Shown here: positions 1 through 9,058 of the stretch, piece after piece
Layout: each line of letters opens with the position of its first letter
How positions within the stretch are numbered: the stretch's first letter is position 1
Assembly (NCBI RefSeq): GCF_900142135.1
Contig: NZ_FQZU01000014.1
Coordinates: 1-64,000, forward strand
Length of the DNA stretch: 64,000 bases
From: Desulfatibacillum alkenivorans DSM 16219
GTDB lineage: Bacteria; Desulfobacterota; Desulfobacteria; Desulfobacterales; Desulfatibacillaceae
Reading direction: 5' to 3'
Made by a program: the position numbers and the translations under genes
The notes under the pieces: model-generated
What the model was told of the DNA's origin: nothing
What the model saw: only the letters and a program-made list of their open reading frames with translations
Databases searched by the model: none

Positions 1-298
1 GGCCAGCAGGGAAAGGCGTTTATATATTACGAGCTTGGGGTGTGACGCCAAGAAATTTGGGGAGGCCGTTCGCAATCATTGGGGCATAGAAAATTCGGTC
101 CATTGGGTCCTGGACATTGCATTCCGGGAGGATGAAAGCCGGATCAGGGCTGGGCACGCCCCTGAAAACTTGGCGGCGCTAAGACATATCGCCTTGAATT
201 TGCTGAAAAAAGACAAATCCTTTAAAGGAAGTATAAAAACCAAGAGGCTGAACGCGGCAATGGACGTTGAGTATTTACAAGAGGTTGTGTTTTCATAA
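1..298 (+). CDS. ISAs1-family transposase, C-terminal end (cut by window edge)
   Basis: The frame is open from base 2 and ends at the TAA at 296-298, giving roughly the last 98 residues of a transposase. The motif HWGIENSVHWVLD followed by F-EDESRIR and a run ending in NLLK is characteristic of the C-terminal catalytic region of ISAs1-family DDE transposases. No start is in the window, so whether the gene is intact cannot be judged. No terminal inverted repeat was recognised downstream, so the right boundary of the element is not defined. It is followed by a gene-free stretch, as expected at the edge of an insertion. Confidence 0.85.
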   Translation, partial: ASRERRLYITSLGCDAKKFGEAVRNHWGIENSVHWVLDIAFREDESRIRAGHAPENLAALRHIALNLLKKDKSFKGSIKTKRLNAAMDVEYLQEVVFS

Positions 299-651
299 AA
301 TTCACTGAACACGAAACGCCACACGCGGATTCTTTACTTGCGTTGGCCCTGGCCAAGCCCCTGTTGCCTGTTGACAAATTTGGGACTACCGGGTACTTAA
401 TTAGTCTGATTCATGGGAATGAAGCAGGGGTGGAGCCCATTTGCAGGCCTTGGATGTAAAATCGCACAACAAAGACGCCGGCTGATTTTTCAAGGGGAAA
501 CAAGGCCGGTCGTCGGCTCTTCTTCTTATTTCATTCCAATTCCATGCGTGCAGGTTATTCGCCTTAAAAGCCGCGGCGTTCCCGTTTCTTTTACTATCAG
601 ACGCACCGGCGTCTGCGCCGAATCAGAATTCATGCCACTGGGGGGGACTTC
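299..651. other. Gap without a recognisable gene
   Basis: About 350 bases lie between the transposase end and the next gene. A rightward 80-codon frame at 413-655 has no convincing ribosome site and an unremarkable composition, so I do not call it. The stretch probably holds the right end of the insertion sequence and the promoter of the following gene; no clear -35/-10 pair or terminator was identified. Confidence 0.5.
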
Positions 652-2157
652 ATGAAATCCTGGATCGCCATCGCCTTATCCTTTGTTCTTTTTATCTGCA
701 CCAGCGCCTTTACCATCAAGGACGCCGTATCCAATCTGGGCGGCGAAAAACAGGGCGCCGACATCCTATACACCCTGGCCAAGGTCCTCAAGGACTTCAA
801 CGACCATCGGATTTCCAGCGAGCAGACTCAGGAATGCTACGGGTTTCTCGCCGGCTCCCTGGAAGAGTTCCAATTTCAAAAAATATACGAAAGCCACTAC
901 CTGACTTCCGGCCCCAAGGGGTATAAAGGCCTCACCTTTCATGGCTACCCGGAAAAAGACGGCTATGTTTTCAACCTGGCCCAAGCGCACAGCGGAGTTC
1001 CTTCTCTCGCTTCCAAAGGCGGCATGACAGCGGATGCGGCTTTCAAACGGCATGGCAGGTCGGCGGTGGGCGAGCCCAGCTTTTCCACCTATTTCAATGC
1101 CGAGGCGAACACGGGGCGCTTGTCCCACGAAAGCGTAAACCGTTTTCTGGACGATCTGCTGCTGGTTTTGGATCCCAAAAATCTCAGGCAGTTAGAGGCC
1201 TCCGCCTGCGCGGGCCGCTCGGACGGTTGCGGCAAAAAAGTGGACGTCGCCGCTCAATTAACGGAGGTTTTCCCAAACTCCAGCCGGTTTTTCGGTCACT
1301 TTTCGGACCTGAAAGTGGACTATGAGATTATGAGCGTGGAGGGCAAGGAGTTCACCAAGGCCGCGATTAGCTCCTCCTTGTTTTTGAACAAGCTCAACGA
1401 CGACTTTCCCTGGACCGCAGCGCACCTGGACAATTTGGAAGGCACCCTGCGTGCGGACATGCGTTTCCTGAACGAGTTCGGGCACAAGATTTTGGAGGTT
1501 AAGGCCCAAACCGATGAGGACTTTCTGACTTTTTCCTTTTGCACCAGCAACGGAAAGGTGCTGCCCACGGACGGTTTCGGCAAGCCCGAGTATCGGGAGG
1601 ATTTCAGCTTTAAGAATCTGACAGTGCTTCCCGTGGACCTGTATCTGGATCTGTACACCAAGGCCAACGGCCTGAAGTTTTCCACCAAAGGCCTGCGCAT
1701 CCTGGTGGATTACGAAAAGCTGGATGAGGCCATGCTGCTTTCCATCCGCTCGGACAATCTGGTGGACACCCGCGTTTCCGGAATGGCTATGTACGTTCTG
1801 CCGTCCTGGAGCATTGACTGGCTTTTGCCTTCCTCCATGGAAGAGCTGATATTCGACTTTTCCTCGGTCATGATCCAGGCCAATAACGGGGAAGGCTCCT
1901 TTGTCAAAATCATGTGCGACGCCCAGGATAAAGACAACGCCAAGACTCAGCTCTATGCCTCAACCGAAGTTCTCGACAATTTTTTCGTCCGTTTTGGGGC
2001 GAAAATGGCCCTGGACTATTTTGGAATGGGCCCCATTACGTCAAAAGAGGCGAAGAAGTTTCGCTCCCGGGCCCTGGAAGCCATCCTGGCTGATTTTCAA
2101 ATCCAGGCGGAGAAAACCGCAGAGGCCCAAAAGGCGGGAACGGTTCCTTCGGCCTAA
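652..2157 (+). CDS. Predicted secreted protein of unknown function (501 aa)
   Basis: The first 20 or so residues form a classical signal peptide (Lys at position 2, then a hydrophobic stretch with small residues before the likely cleavage site), so the product should be exported. The remaining ~480 residues have no transmembrane segment or family motif that I recognise. Three cysteines occur close together near residues 182-190. The start ATG follows a G-rich ribosome site. The next gene starts 25 bases downstream on the same strand and encodes a TatT-type lipoprotein, so the two are probably co-transcribed and may work together in the envelope. Function unknown. Confidence 0.7.
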   Translation: MKSWIAIALSFVLFICTSAFTIKDAVSNLGGEKQGADILYTLAKVLKDFNDHRISSEQTQECYGFLAGSLEEFQFQKIYESHYLTSGPKGYKGLTFHGYPEKDGYVFNLAQAHSGVPSLASKGGMTADAAFKRHGRSAVGEPSFSTYFNAEANTGRLSHESVNRFLDDLLLVLDPKNLRQLEASACAGRSDGCGKKVDVAAQLTEVFPNSSRFFGHFSDLKVDYEIMSVEGKEFTKAAISSSLFLNKLNDDFPWTAAHLDNLEGTLRADMRFLNEFGHKILEVKAQTDEDFLTFSFCTSNGKVLPTDGFGKPEYREDFSFKNLTVLPVDLYLDLYTKANGLKFSTKGLRILVDYEKLDEAMLLSIRSDNLVDTRVSGMAMYVLPSWSIDWLLPSSMEELIFDFSSVMIQANNGEGSFVKIMCDAQDKDNAKTQLYASTEVLDNFFVRFGAKMALDYFGMGPITSKEAKKFRSRALEAILADFQIQAEKTAEAQKAGTVPSA

Positions 2158-2182
2158 TTCTACGCAACAACGAGGAGTTTTC

Positions 2183-3112
2183 ATGCATCCCGGCATCGAT
2201 AATAAAAAAGCTGTCCTGACCAAAACCAAACTGCTGATCCTTGCAGGGGTCCTTCTTTCCATGATCGGCTGCACCCGGGTGATTCAAAAAATCTCCCAGG
2301 TGGGCGTGTCCACGGGCGCCGAAATATTTGCAGGCCCAACCATCCATATGATGGTGGATATAATTATGGATACGGATAACATCAGGCTGGCCAGGGAAGG
2401 CATCGGCGGCAATATGGTCATTGTTACGGCGCTGGCAGAATTGCACCCCAATGACCTGGAAATTCAGAGCAAGGCCGCCTATCTGCATTGCTGCTACGGC
2501 ATGCTTGTGGAAAACGAAGATCCCCGTTTCGCTTCCCAGCTATACCACATTGCCAGGGATTGCGGAAAACGCGCTTTAAGAACCAATAAAAAATTCAGGG
2601 ACGGCATGGATTCCGGAAAAAGGACTTCGGAACTGGTTCAGTATTTGAACGACGACTACGTGGAAGCCCTCATGTGGACGGCTTCGGCGAAAATGCTCTA
2701 CCTGCTGCAAAATCGGAATGACCATCAAGCGCAGTTGGAAATCCCCGAAAGCCTGGACATGGTGGGGAGAGCCATGGAAATGGACCCGGATTATTTGTTC
2801 GGAGCCTGCCAGATGTTCATCGGCGTATATTACGCCTTGATTCCTGAATTCATGGGCGTGGGCTCAGGCCCGGAGAACTCGGCCAAGATGTTCCAGGAGG
2901 CCAGGGACGTAACAGACGGAAAAAACCTGATGGTCGATCTGTTCGAAGCCCGTTTTCTTTCCGTAACCATCGGCGACAAGCCCCGCTTTGAAGAGCTTAT
3001 GGATCACATACTCAAAACCGACCCCAAAGCTCTGGAAGGCGGCGCCATGCTCAACGTCTTTGCCCAAGAGCAGGCTCATTACTGGCTGGACAAAAAAAAG
3101 GAGCTTTTTTAA
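2183..3112 (+). CDS. TRAP transporter TatT-component-like lipoprotein
   Basis: The 309-aa product has an N-terminal lipoprotein signal with the lipobox LSMIGC near residues 27-32, so it should be lipid-anchored after cleavage before Cys. The rest is helical with TPR-like character (ALAELHPNDLEIQSKAAYL, then DYVEALMWTASAKM), matching the TatT (TRAP-T component) family, whose founding treponemal member forms a perforated trimer that binds a TRAP substrate-binding protein. No TRAP DctP/Q/M genes are in the window, so the partner is either elsewhere or replaced by the preceding secreted protein. I take the ATG at 2183, preceded by GAGGAG; the frame is open further upstream but there overlaps the preceding gene. 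Confidence 0.75.
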   Translation: MHPGIDNKKAVLTKTKLLILAGVLLSMIGCTRVIQKISQVGVSTGAEIFAGPTIHMMVDIIMDTDNIRLAREGIGGNMVIVTALAELHPNDLEIQSKAAYLHCCYGMLVENEDPRFASQLYHIARDCGKRALRTNKKFRDGMDSGKRTSELVQYLNDDYVEALMWTASAKMLYLLQNRNDHQAQLEIPESLDMVGRAMEMDPDYLFGACQMFIGVYYALIPEFMGVGSGPENSAKMFQEARDVTDGKNLMVDLFEARFLSVTIGDKPRFEELMDHILKTDPKALEGGAMLNVFAQEQAHYWLDKKKELF

Positions 3113-3285
3113 TAGCTCTTGCTCCATGCCACTAAGCAATGGATCCACAACAGGGCGAAAAACACCCCTGAAAAACAGCATAAAGTTACATAGAAAATCA
3201 TAACCCCCTCCTTAAAGATCTCTAACCCTGTTCTTTTCGGGGAGAACCCGGCTTTTTCCGTCCTCCCCGCGCTCCCTGCAACCCT

Positions 3286-3435
3286 CTAATGCCTGCGGCT
3301 CCGGCCGCGCCCCATCAACGCGCCCAAAGACGCCGCTCCAAAACGGGTGTAGCTCAAGGCTATCAGCCGCAAATCCGGAGTGCGCTCTTCCGCTTTGCCT
3401 TTCAATGACTTCCGGCGTTCTTGCTTTTTTTGCAT
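3286..3435 (-). CDS. Candidate small basic protein (49 aa)
   Basis: A short leftward frame starts with ATG at 3433-3435 and ends with TAG at 3286-3288. It is preceded by an excellent ribosome site (GGAAAGGAGG, about 7 bases before the ATG), which is the main reason to call it. The predicted peptide begins MQKKQERRKSLKGKAEE and ends in an Arg-rich tail (GRGRSRRH), so it is strongly basic with a short hydrophobic middle. It lies alone, convergent with the TatT gene. No family recognised; a small nucleic-acid- or ribosome-associated protein is possible, but that is speculation. Confidence 0.45.
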   Translation of the reverse strand: MQKKQERRKSLKGKAEERTPDLRLIALSYTRFGAASLGALMGRGRSRRH

Positions 3436-3676
3436 GGTTTTTCCTCCTTTCCTGGTTTTTGTGGAACTGCTCCCATGGGAGCGTCCTTATAGAAACCATA
3501 AAGCAGGCATTAAATATTGTCAAATATTTTTGCTCAAAAAAATGTACCCATAAAAAGGATAAAAAAATTGCTCACAAATACGGCAAAATGAATCCTGAAA
3601 AAAAGCGCTTTGCTCCAGCGGCTTAAATCTGGTATTAAATTGTCCGCCTGTTGAAAACTATCCGAGGGAGGGTGAT

Positions 3677-4753
3677 ATGGACAGCGGAGAAATATTGCAG
3701 GTCGGCCGGCCTGCCCCATTTGTACGCGCTTTGAACCAGAGCGGCAGGGCCATGAGTTTTACGGATCTGCTGGGGGATAAGCAGCATGTCGTGCTTTGCT
3801 TCTGCCGGGGCCATTGGTGCCCCGCCTGCGTGGCCCGGTTAGGCGAGATTAACGTTTGCGTCGAGGATTTAGGAAGCTTGGAGGCGTCCGTATACGCGGT
3901 ATCGACGGACAGCATGGAGCAGTCAGCCGCCATGCAGCGAGAAATGGGGCTGAAATTTGACGTATTGTCCGATCCGGATTGCAACATGGTCAAGGCCTGG
4001 GGCTTGTTCAACCCCTATGAGTCCGGAGGCGTGGCCAAACCCGCGCTGGCTGTTTTGGACAAGGAGGGAGTGGTTCGTTACCTGGCCTTTGACGGCGTGG
4101 TTTGCCACGTTCCCTTTACGAAGGTTAAAGAGTTTTTGGAGCAGCGCCTTGCAGAAGGCGGGCATCAGGGTATGGACTCGCCTTCCTCCCTGGCCAGGAT
4201 TAAGGCGTCTACGGTGATGCAGACCGGCCGGAACGTTTTGCAAAGGGGGAGCCGTGCAAACTGGAAGCATTACGCCCTGGCCCCTTTGGAAGTGGGAATG
4301 CTCCTGCACGATTCCGTGTACGGCGCCCAGCGCGTTTTTTTGTCCCGGGAGTATCCGGTCCCGCCTGAAGAGGTTTTTCCTCATTTCAGCACCCCCGAAT
4401 TGATGAACCGCTTTCTTGACGCCGTCCTTACCAGAATTAAGGCCAGCCCTACGGACAAGGAAAATCCCAATGGCGTGGGGTCGGTCCGCAAGGTGAAAAT
4501 CGGCCCCAGCACATTGGAGGAGACAATCACCCGGCTGGAGCCGCCGTATTTGTGCCAGTACGTCATCAGTAAAGGCTCCCCGTTGAAGGACTACACCGGA
4601 ACGATTTTGATTTCCCGCACCAAAACCGGCTCCCGGGTGGTGTGGACCATGACCTTCAAGGCCAAAGCGCCTTATACGGGCCGTCTGATAGCCAAGGCTA
4701 TGGAGGCGGGCTTTTCCAAAGGGTTGAAAACGCTTTCCGGACAATTAAACTGA
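3677..4753 (+). CDS. Peroxiredoxin-like domain fused to an SRPBCC domain
   Basis: Residues ~5-165 form a thioredoxin-fold AhpC/TSA-like redoxin domain with the motif CFCRGHWCPAC at 41-51. In the FxRGxWCPxC subgroup, Cys48 would be the peroxidatic/redox cysteine and Cys51 a possible resolving partner. The C-terminal ~145 residues (about 215-358, beginning near FLSREYPVPPEEVFPHF) resemble SRPBCC/polyketide-cyclase START-like domains, which bind hydrophobic ligands. Such a fusion suggests reduction of a lipid or hydrophobic peroxide, or ligand-gated redox activity; that is inference. Start ATG is supported by GGGAGGG upstream. The gene stands alone. No signal peptide, so cytoplasmic. Confidence 0.75.
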   Translation: MDSGEILQVGRPAPFVRALNQSGRAMSFTDLLGDKQHVVLCFCRGHWCPACVARLGEINVCVEDLGSLEASVYAVSTDSMEQSAAMQREMGLKFDVLSDPDCNMVKAWGLFNPYESGGVAKPALAVLDKEGVVRYLAFDGVVCHVPFTKVKEFLEQRLAEGGHQGMDSPSSLARIKASTVMQTGRNVLQRGSRANWKHYALAPLEVGMLLHDSVYGAQRVFLSREYPVPPEEVFPHFSTPELMNRFLDAVLTRIKASPTDKENPNGVGSVRKVKIGPSTLEETITRLEPPYLCQYVISKGSPLKDYTGTILISRTKTGSRVVWTMTFKAKAPYTGRLIAKAMEAGFSKGLKTLSGQLN

Positions 4754-4936
4754 TTTTATGTGGGACAAATAAACATTAAGGGCGCCTGTTTATAAGTTGA
4801 ATATCCGTTTATTGATCTTCAGACCCGGTTCGCCCTTCTTCTCTGACATACCGCAGTATTTTTTTGGGCGATCTTTATTACCAATTGATTTTTTTCAGGA
4901 AATAACCTTTTCTTTCGCCCGGGCGAACACTTTTTA

Positions 4937-4965
4937 TTGAAATTCGCCCCAGGTTTTCATATAGT
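4937..4965 (+). promoter_or_regulatory. Sigma-70-like promoter of the first diguanylate cyclase
   Basis: TTGAAA at 4937-4942 and TATAGT at 4960-4965 are separated by 17 bases, 45 bases before the GTG start. The same arrangement recurs with near-identical flanking bases before the second cyclase, which supports both. Confidence 0.6.
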
Positions 4966-5010
4966 CCTCTATCCTGGATTTTTTCCGCGGAGCCCTTAAC
5001 AATTTTTACC

Positions 5011-6753
5011 GTGAAAAGACTATATCAAAATACTATTCTTCTCCTTTTTCTGCTTTGGGTCATGGCGGGCTTCGTCATTGGCGCGGAGCCGGTGGTCATG
5101 GAAGGCAAGCGCCTATATGCTGCTACCGGAAGTCATTCGGAGTATTTATTAGCCTCCTCCGAGGATTTGGGTATAGAGGACATCCTTCAGAAGAAGTATC
5201 AGGATCAGTTTCAGCCCCACAAAAAAGATGCTTTCACCCTGGGCTTGACAAGCAAAATACTATGGCTCCGGTTCAAACTGGTCAACCGGCCGGAGACGCC
5301 GCTTGTTTTCGCCGTGGACAGGCCTTTTCCGTACGTTGATTTGTACAGCCCGCAAAAAAGCCGGGCGGGAGTTGCGTATGATGTTCAGCATTCCGGTTAT
5401 CTTTCAGGCGAGCGAAAAAGGGAGGCGGCGTTAAATTTTCGATTTCCCACATTCCATATTCCCAAAGACGCGCCCGGGGATGAGTATTTTTATTTGCGCC
5501 TTAAGCCTTTTTCAAAAGAGATCAACTCCAGCCTGAGCTTCCTGCCCTTTGTGGAGGAAAGGGAGGATTTCATAAAAAGGACGTGGAGGGAAATTTCTTT
5601 CTTCTTTATTGTTTGCGGCATGCTTTTGTCCCTGGCTTTTTACAACCTGTTTTTGGCTATCCAATTGAAGGACAGGGTTTATTTCGCCTATGTGGGCTAC
5701 GTTGTTTTCATTCTGATATATGTGCTCACGCGCAGCGGCCTGCCGGCCGCGTTCGGCGCTCCACGTCTTAATTTGCTTTCCATCCAGGCTGTAGCAATCG
5801 CGCTTTGCTTCAGCATTCTTTTCGCAAAAAGTTTTTTACAGACCAAGGAGCACTGCCCGGTTCTGCATCATCTGCTTACTGCTTGCTTTATCCTGTGCCT
5901 GGCGGTTTTAGCGGCCATGATTACAGGACATCCCAAATTGGGGAACACGCTGGTGCACGGGGTTGGCGCGATAGGCGTGTGGCTGGCCATTATTACGGGA
6001 GTCCGAAGGCTGTTGCAGGGCTATGTACCGGCCAGGTATTATGTGGCCGGTTGGCTGACCATTTCCTTGGGCAGCTTTATGGTTAGTTTGCAGGGGTTCG
6101 GCCTGCTGCCCAATAATTTTGCCACCACCAATGCGGTAGCCATAACATGCACCATGGAGACGGTTTTGCTTTCCCTGGCCCTGGGGGACCGGATCAACGC
6201 ACTGCAGCAAGAGAAGAGAGTTCTAAAGGTCCAGGAAAAACGCCTTATGGAGTTGTCCATCAGGGACGAGTTAACGGGGCTTTTCAACAAGCGCTGGTTT
6301 TCCACCAAAATCTCCTCGGAAATCGGGAACTGCCGAGCCGTGAACCAGCCCCTTTCCCTGATCATCCTGGATATCGACCATTTTAAGAGGCTCAATGATA
6401 CTTACGGCCATGCCATGGGCGATACTGTCCTGAACCAATTGGGCAAGATCATTTCCGTCAACGTCAGGGACAGGGATGTGCCCTGCCGGTATGGCGGCGA
6501 GGAGTTCACCATCATTTTGCCTTTGATAGACTTGAAAAAGGCGGCTCAAATAGCCGAGAGGCTCCGCGGCGTTTTTTCGCGTTTTGTTTTTCAAACCGGT
6601 TCAGGCGAGAAAATAAAGGCCACCATCAGCCTGGGCGCGGCCGAGCTTTCCCCCACCGATGATGCGGCGTCCTTGTTTGAAAAAGCGGACCAGGCCCTGT
6701 ATCGGGCTAAAAACAGCGGCCGGAATAAAGTCATTTCAGCGCCGGAAAAATAA
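5011..6753 (+). CDS. 7TMR-DISM diguanylate cyclase (copy 1)
   Basis: The 580-aa product has an N-terminal signal sequence, a periplasmic 7TMR-DISM extracellular domain (about residues 30-190), seven predicted membrane helices of the 7TMR-DISM type (about 195-390), a short coiled-coil linker and a C-terminal GGDEF domain (about 415-575). The active-site loop reads RYGGEEF, the substrate and metal residues in ILDIDHFKRLND are intact, and RDRD five residues before GGEEF is a complete product-inhibition I-site. It should therefore make cyclic di-GMP in response to an envelope ligand. Start is GTG. A paralogue lies directly downstream on the same strand, with its own promoter. Confidence 0.88.
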   Translation: MKRLYQNTILLLFLLWVMAGFVIGAEPVVMEGKRLYAATGSHSEYLLASSEDLGIEDILQKKYQDQFQPHKKDAFTLGLTSKILWLRFKLVNRPETPLVFAVDRPFPYVDLYSPQKSRAGVAYDVQHSGYLSGERKREAALNFRFPTFHIPKDAPGDEYFYLRLKPFSKEINSSLSFLPFVEEREDFIKRTWREISFFFIVCGMLLSLAFYNLFLAIQLKDRVYFAYVGYVVFILIYVLTRSGLPAAFGAPRLNLLSIQAVAIALCFSILFAKSFLQTKEHCPVLHHLLTACFILCLAVLAAMITGHPKLGNTLVHGVGAIGVWLAIITGVRRLLQGYVPARYYVAGWLTISLGSFMVSLQGFGLLPNNFATTNAVAITCTMETVLLSLALGDRINALQQEKRVLKVQEKRLMELSIRDELTGLFNKRWFSTKISSEIGNCRAVNQPLSLIILDIDHFKRLNDTYGHAMGDTVLNQLGKIISVNVRDRDVPCRYGGEEFTIILPLIDLKKAAQIAERLRGVFSRFVFQTGSGEKIKATISLGAAELSPTDDAASLFEKADQALYRAKNSGRNKVISAPEK

Positions 6754-6846
6754 TCATGTGCTTCATTGGCTAAACGGCATTTAATGTAATGGGGCCGGCC
6801 TCAAACATTTAAAACCTTATTATTCAAGCCGATTCTCAGCTTTTTG

Positions 6847-6875
6847 TTGAAACTTGCCCCTATTTTTCATATAGT
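6847..6875 (+). promoter_or_regulatory. Sigma-70-like promoter of the second diguanylate cyclase
   Basis: TTGAAA at 6847-6852 and TATAGT at 6870-6875 with a 17-base spacer, matching the promoter ahead of copy 1 in both hexamers, the spacer length and the flanking bases (TTTTT before, CCCC and TTTTCA inside). Confidence 0.6.
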
Positions 6876-6908
6876 TCCTGCGGCCTTGATTATTACCATA
6901 CAGCCCCG

Positions 6909-8654
6909 TTGAATTGTATTTTGAGCGAATCCAAAAAAAAATACTTCTGGATCCTTTTCCTGTTTTGGGTCCTAACGCCCTCCGCCGCGGGCGCTGCGGA
7001 GAGCATCGTCAGGGAAGACGGCCAATATTCGCCTATTGGGAAATATACGGAGTATTTGACGGCCTCTTCCGAAGAAGTCTCCCTGGAAGACATCCTGCAG
7101 AAAACATATCAGGAATTGTTTCAGCCGCATAAGGACGATTCCTATACACTCGGCCTTACCAGCAAGGTCCTGTGGCTGCGGTTTAAGCTGGACAACCCAT
7201 GGGGAGAGCCGCTTGTTTTGGCTATTGACAGGCCTCTTCCATACGCCGACCTGTACGTCCCTCAAAAGGGTCCGGGCGTTGATTCCCATTGGATTCGGCG
7301 ATCAGTCAGCCTTTTGCACCCCCAAGGGGGGGAGAGGGAATTTAAATATCGATATCCCGTATTCCTCATTTTGCAAGACGCGCCAGGGAGTGAATATTTT
7401 TATTTGCGCATCAATCCTTCCGGCAAGGAATACCACGCCGCTTTAAGCTTTGTTCCTTTTGTCGAGGGGAGAGAGCATTTTTTAAAAAGGGCGAGAAAGG
7501 AAATCGCTTTCTTTTTCACCATCTTTGGAATGCTTTTGTCGCTGGCCTTGTACAACCTGTTTATAGCCTTGCAGCTGAAGGACAAGGTGTACTTTTCTTA
7601 TGTATGCTATTTGGCGTCCATTCTAATATATGTGATCATGTATAGCGGCCTGCCCATCGTTTTTGACGCTCCAAGGCTTGCCGCATACCCCCTGCAGGCG
7701 GCGTCATTTGTTTTTTGTTTTGGCGCCGTTTTCACCCAATCTTTTTTACAAACCAAAAAACACACCCCGATTTTGCACCGTTTGATCACCTTATACTTTA
7801 TTTTTTGCCTGACCGCGCTGTTCGCCATAGTCGCGGGGCGCCCCCAATTGTCCAATACGCTGGTTCATATAGCCGGAGCTTCGAGCGTATGGCTGGCTGT
7901 TATCACGGGAGTCCGCAGGCTGCTGCAAGGCTACACGCCGGCCAGATATTACGTGGCCGGTTGGCTGGTCGTTTGTTTGGGCAGTTGTACAATTAGCCTG
8001 CAGGGGCTTGGCCTGCTGCCCAACAATTTTTTTACCAGCAACTCCGTCGCCATAACATGCACCATGGAGGCGATTTTGCTTTCCCTGGCCCTGGGGGACC
8101 GCATCAGCGCCCTGCAAAAGGACAAAAAAATCCTCCAGACTCAGGAAAAGCGGCTCATGGAATTGTCCATCCGCGACGAATTGACCGGCCTATACAACAA
8201 AAGATGGTTCACCGGGAAAATCTCCTCCGAAATTGAAACCTGCAAGAGCGTGGGCCAGCCGCTATCCCTGATCATCCTGGACATCGACCATTTTAAGCAG
8301 CTTAATGACGAACACGGCCACGCCGCGGGGGACAGGATTTTACACCAGTTGGGCGAAATCATTGCTGCCAACGTCCGCACCAGAGACATTCCATGCCGCT
8401 ACGGCGGCGAGGAGTTCGCCATCATCCTGCCGCTGATCGATCTTAAAAAAGCTGTCCAGGTGGCGGAAAGGCTGAGAAAGGCCTTCTGCGCCCATCGCTT
8501 TACCATCGAGGGCGGCGGCCACATAATAAAGACCATCAGCCTGGGCGTTGCCGAGCTTTCCCCTTCCGACGACGCAGCGTCCTTGTTTGGAAGGGCGGAC
8601 CTGGCCTTGTATTGCGCTAAAGACAACGGGCGTAACCGAGTAATTACTGCGTAG
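6909..8654 (+). CDS. 7TMR-DISM diguanylate cyclase (copy 2)
   Basis: This is a close paralogue of the preceding gene with the same layout: signal sequence, periplasmic 7TMR-DISM domain, seven membrane helices, linker and GGDEF domain. The catalytic loop is again RYGGEEF, with ILDIDHFKQLND upstream and RTRD as an intact I-site, so it should be an active, product-inhibited cyclic di-GMP synthase. The periplasmic domain has diverged more than the cyclase domain, which suggests a different signal with the same output. The best start is TTG at 6909. The shared promoter layout shows the duplication covered the regulatory region as well. Confidence 0.88.
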   Translation: MNCILSESKKKYFWILFLFWVLTPSAAGAAESIVREDGQYSPIGKYTEYLTASSEEVSLEDILQKTYQELFQPHKDDSYTLGLTSKVLWLRFKLDNPWGEPLVLAIDRPLPYADLYVPQKGPGVDSHWIRRSVSLLHPQGGEREFKYRYPVFLILQDAPGSEYFYLRINPSGKEYHAALSFVPFVEGREHFLKRARKEIAFFFTIFGMLLSLALYNLFIALQLKDKVYFSYVCYLASILIYVIMYSGLPIVFDAPRLAAYPLQAASFVFCFGAVFTQSFLQTKKHTPILHRLITLYFIFCLTALFAIVAGRPQLSNTLVHIAGASSVWLAVITGVRRLLQGYTPARYYVAGWLVVCLGSCTISLQGLGLLPNNFFTSNSVAITCTMEAILLSLALGDRISALQKDKKILQTQEKRLMELSIRDELTGLYNKRWFTGKISSEIETCKSVGQPLSLIILDIDHFKQLNDEHGHAAGDRILHQLGEIIAANVRTRDIPCRYGGEEFAIILPLIDLKKAVQVAERLRKAFCAHRFTIEGGGHIIKTISLGVAELSPSDDAASLFGRADLALYCAKDNGRNRVITA

Positions 8655-9058
8655 TTTATTTGAAATTTTGACGTTACTTCTTTTTCTGTATTTTATTTCC
8701 CCGGCCTTTCATTTCCATTCTTGACGTTTTCTCTTCTAAAAATCGTCATGATTTTGTCAATCTTCCTATTTTGTGGGGGCTGCGCCTTCCATTGAGACGA
8801 TAGCAGCCTAAAATACTCTTTCAATTCCCGCAAATACGGGCTTTCTATGCGCAAATAGGTTTTTGGCACAGGAATTGCTCTCAATAAGGCTAACTCTTCT
8901 GCTTTGCGGCGCCAAAGAGAGGCTTGGTTTTCCAGCCAAGGCCTTGGCGCCGAGTTCCACCGCAATACGGCGTGAAAGCGCCGGCCTGACCTTAAAACAG
9001 ACAGTTTACCGGGCTAAAGCCTGCAATAATTTTAATTTTTAAGACCCCGGAGGCGACC
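8655..9058. other. Gap with no confident gene
   Basis: This 404-base stretch separates the cyclases from the PrkA operon. A leftward frame at 8693-8965 (90 codons, Arg/Lys-rich, no clear ribosome site or family match) is the only candidate and is not called. The promoter of the downstream operon should be here, in the AT-rich part near 9010-9045; no unambiguous hexamers could be assigned. GGAGGCGACC just before 9059 is the ribosome site of the next gene. Confidence 0.45.

Noticed and set aside
413-655. Rightward 80-codon frame before the first secreted-protein gene
   Set aside because: Poor start context and it overlaps the next gene's start; probably chance.
8693-8965. Leftward 90-codon frame
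   Set aside because: No ribosome site, no family match, and a composition typical of non-coding DNA in other frames.
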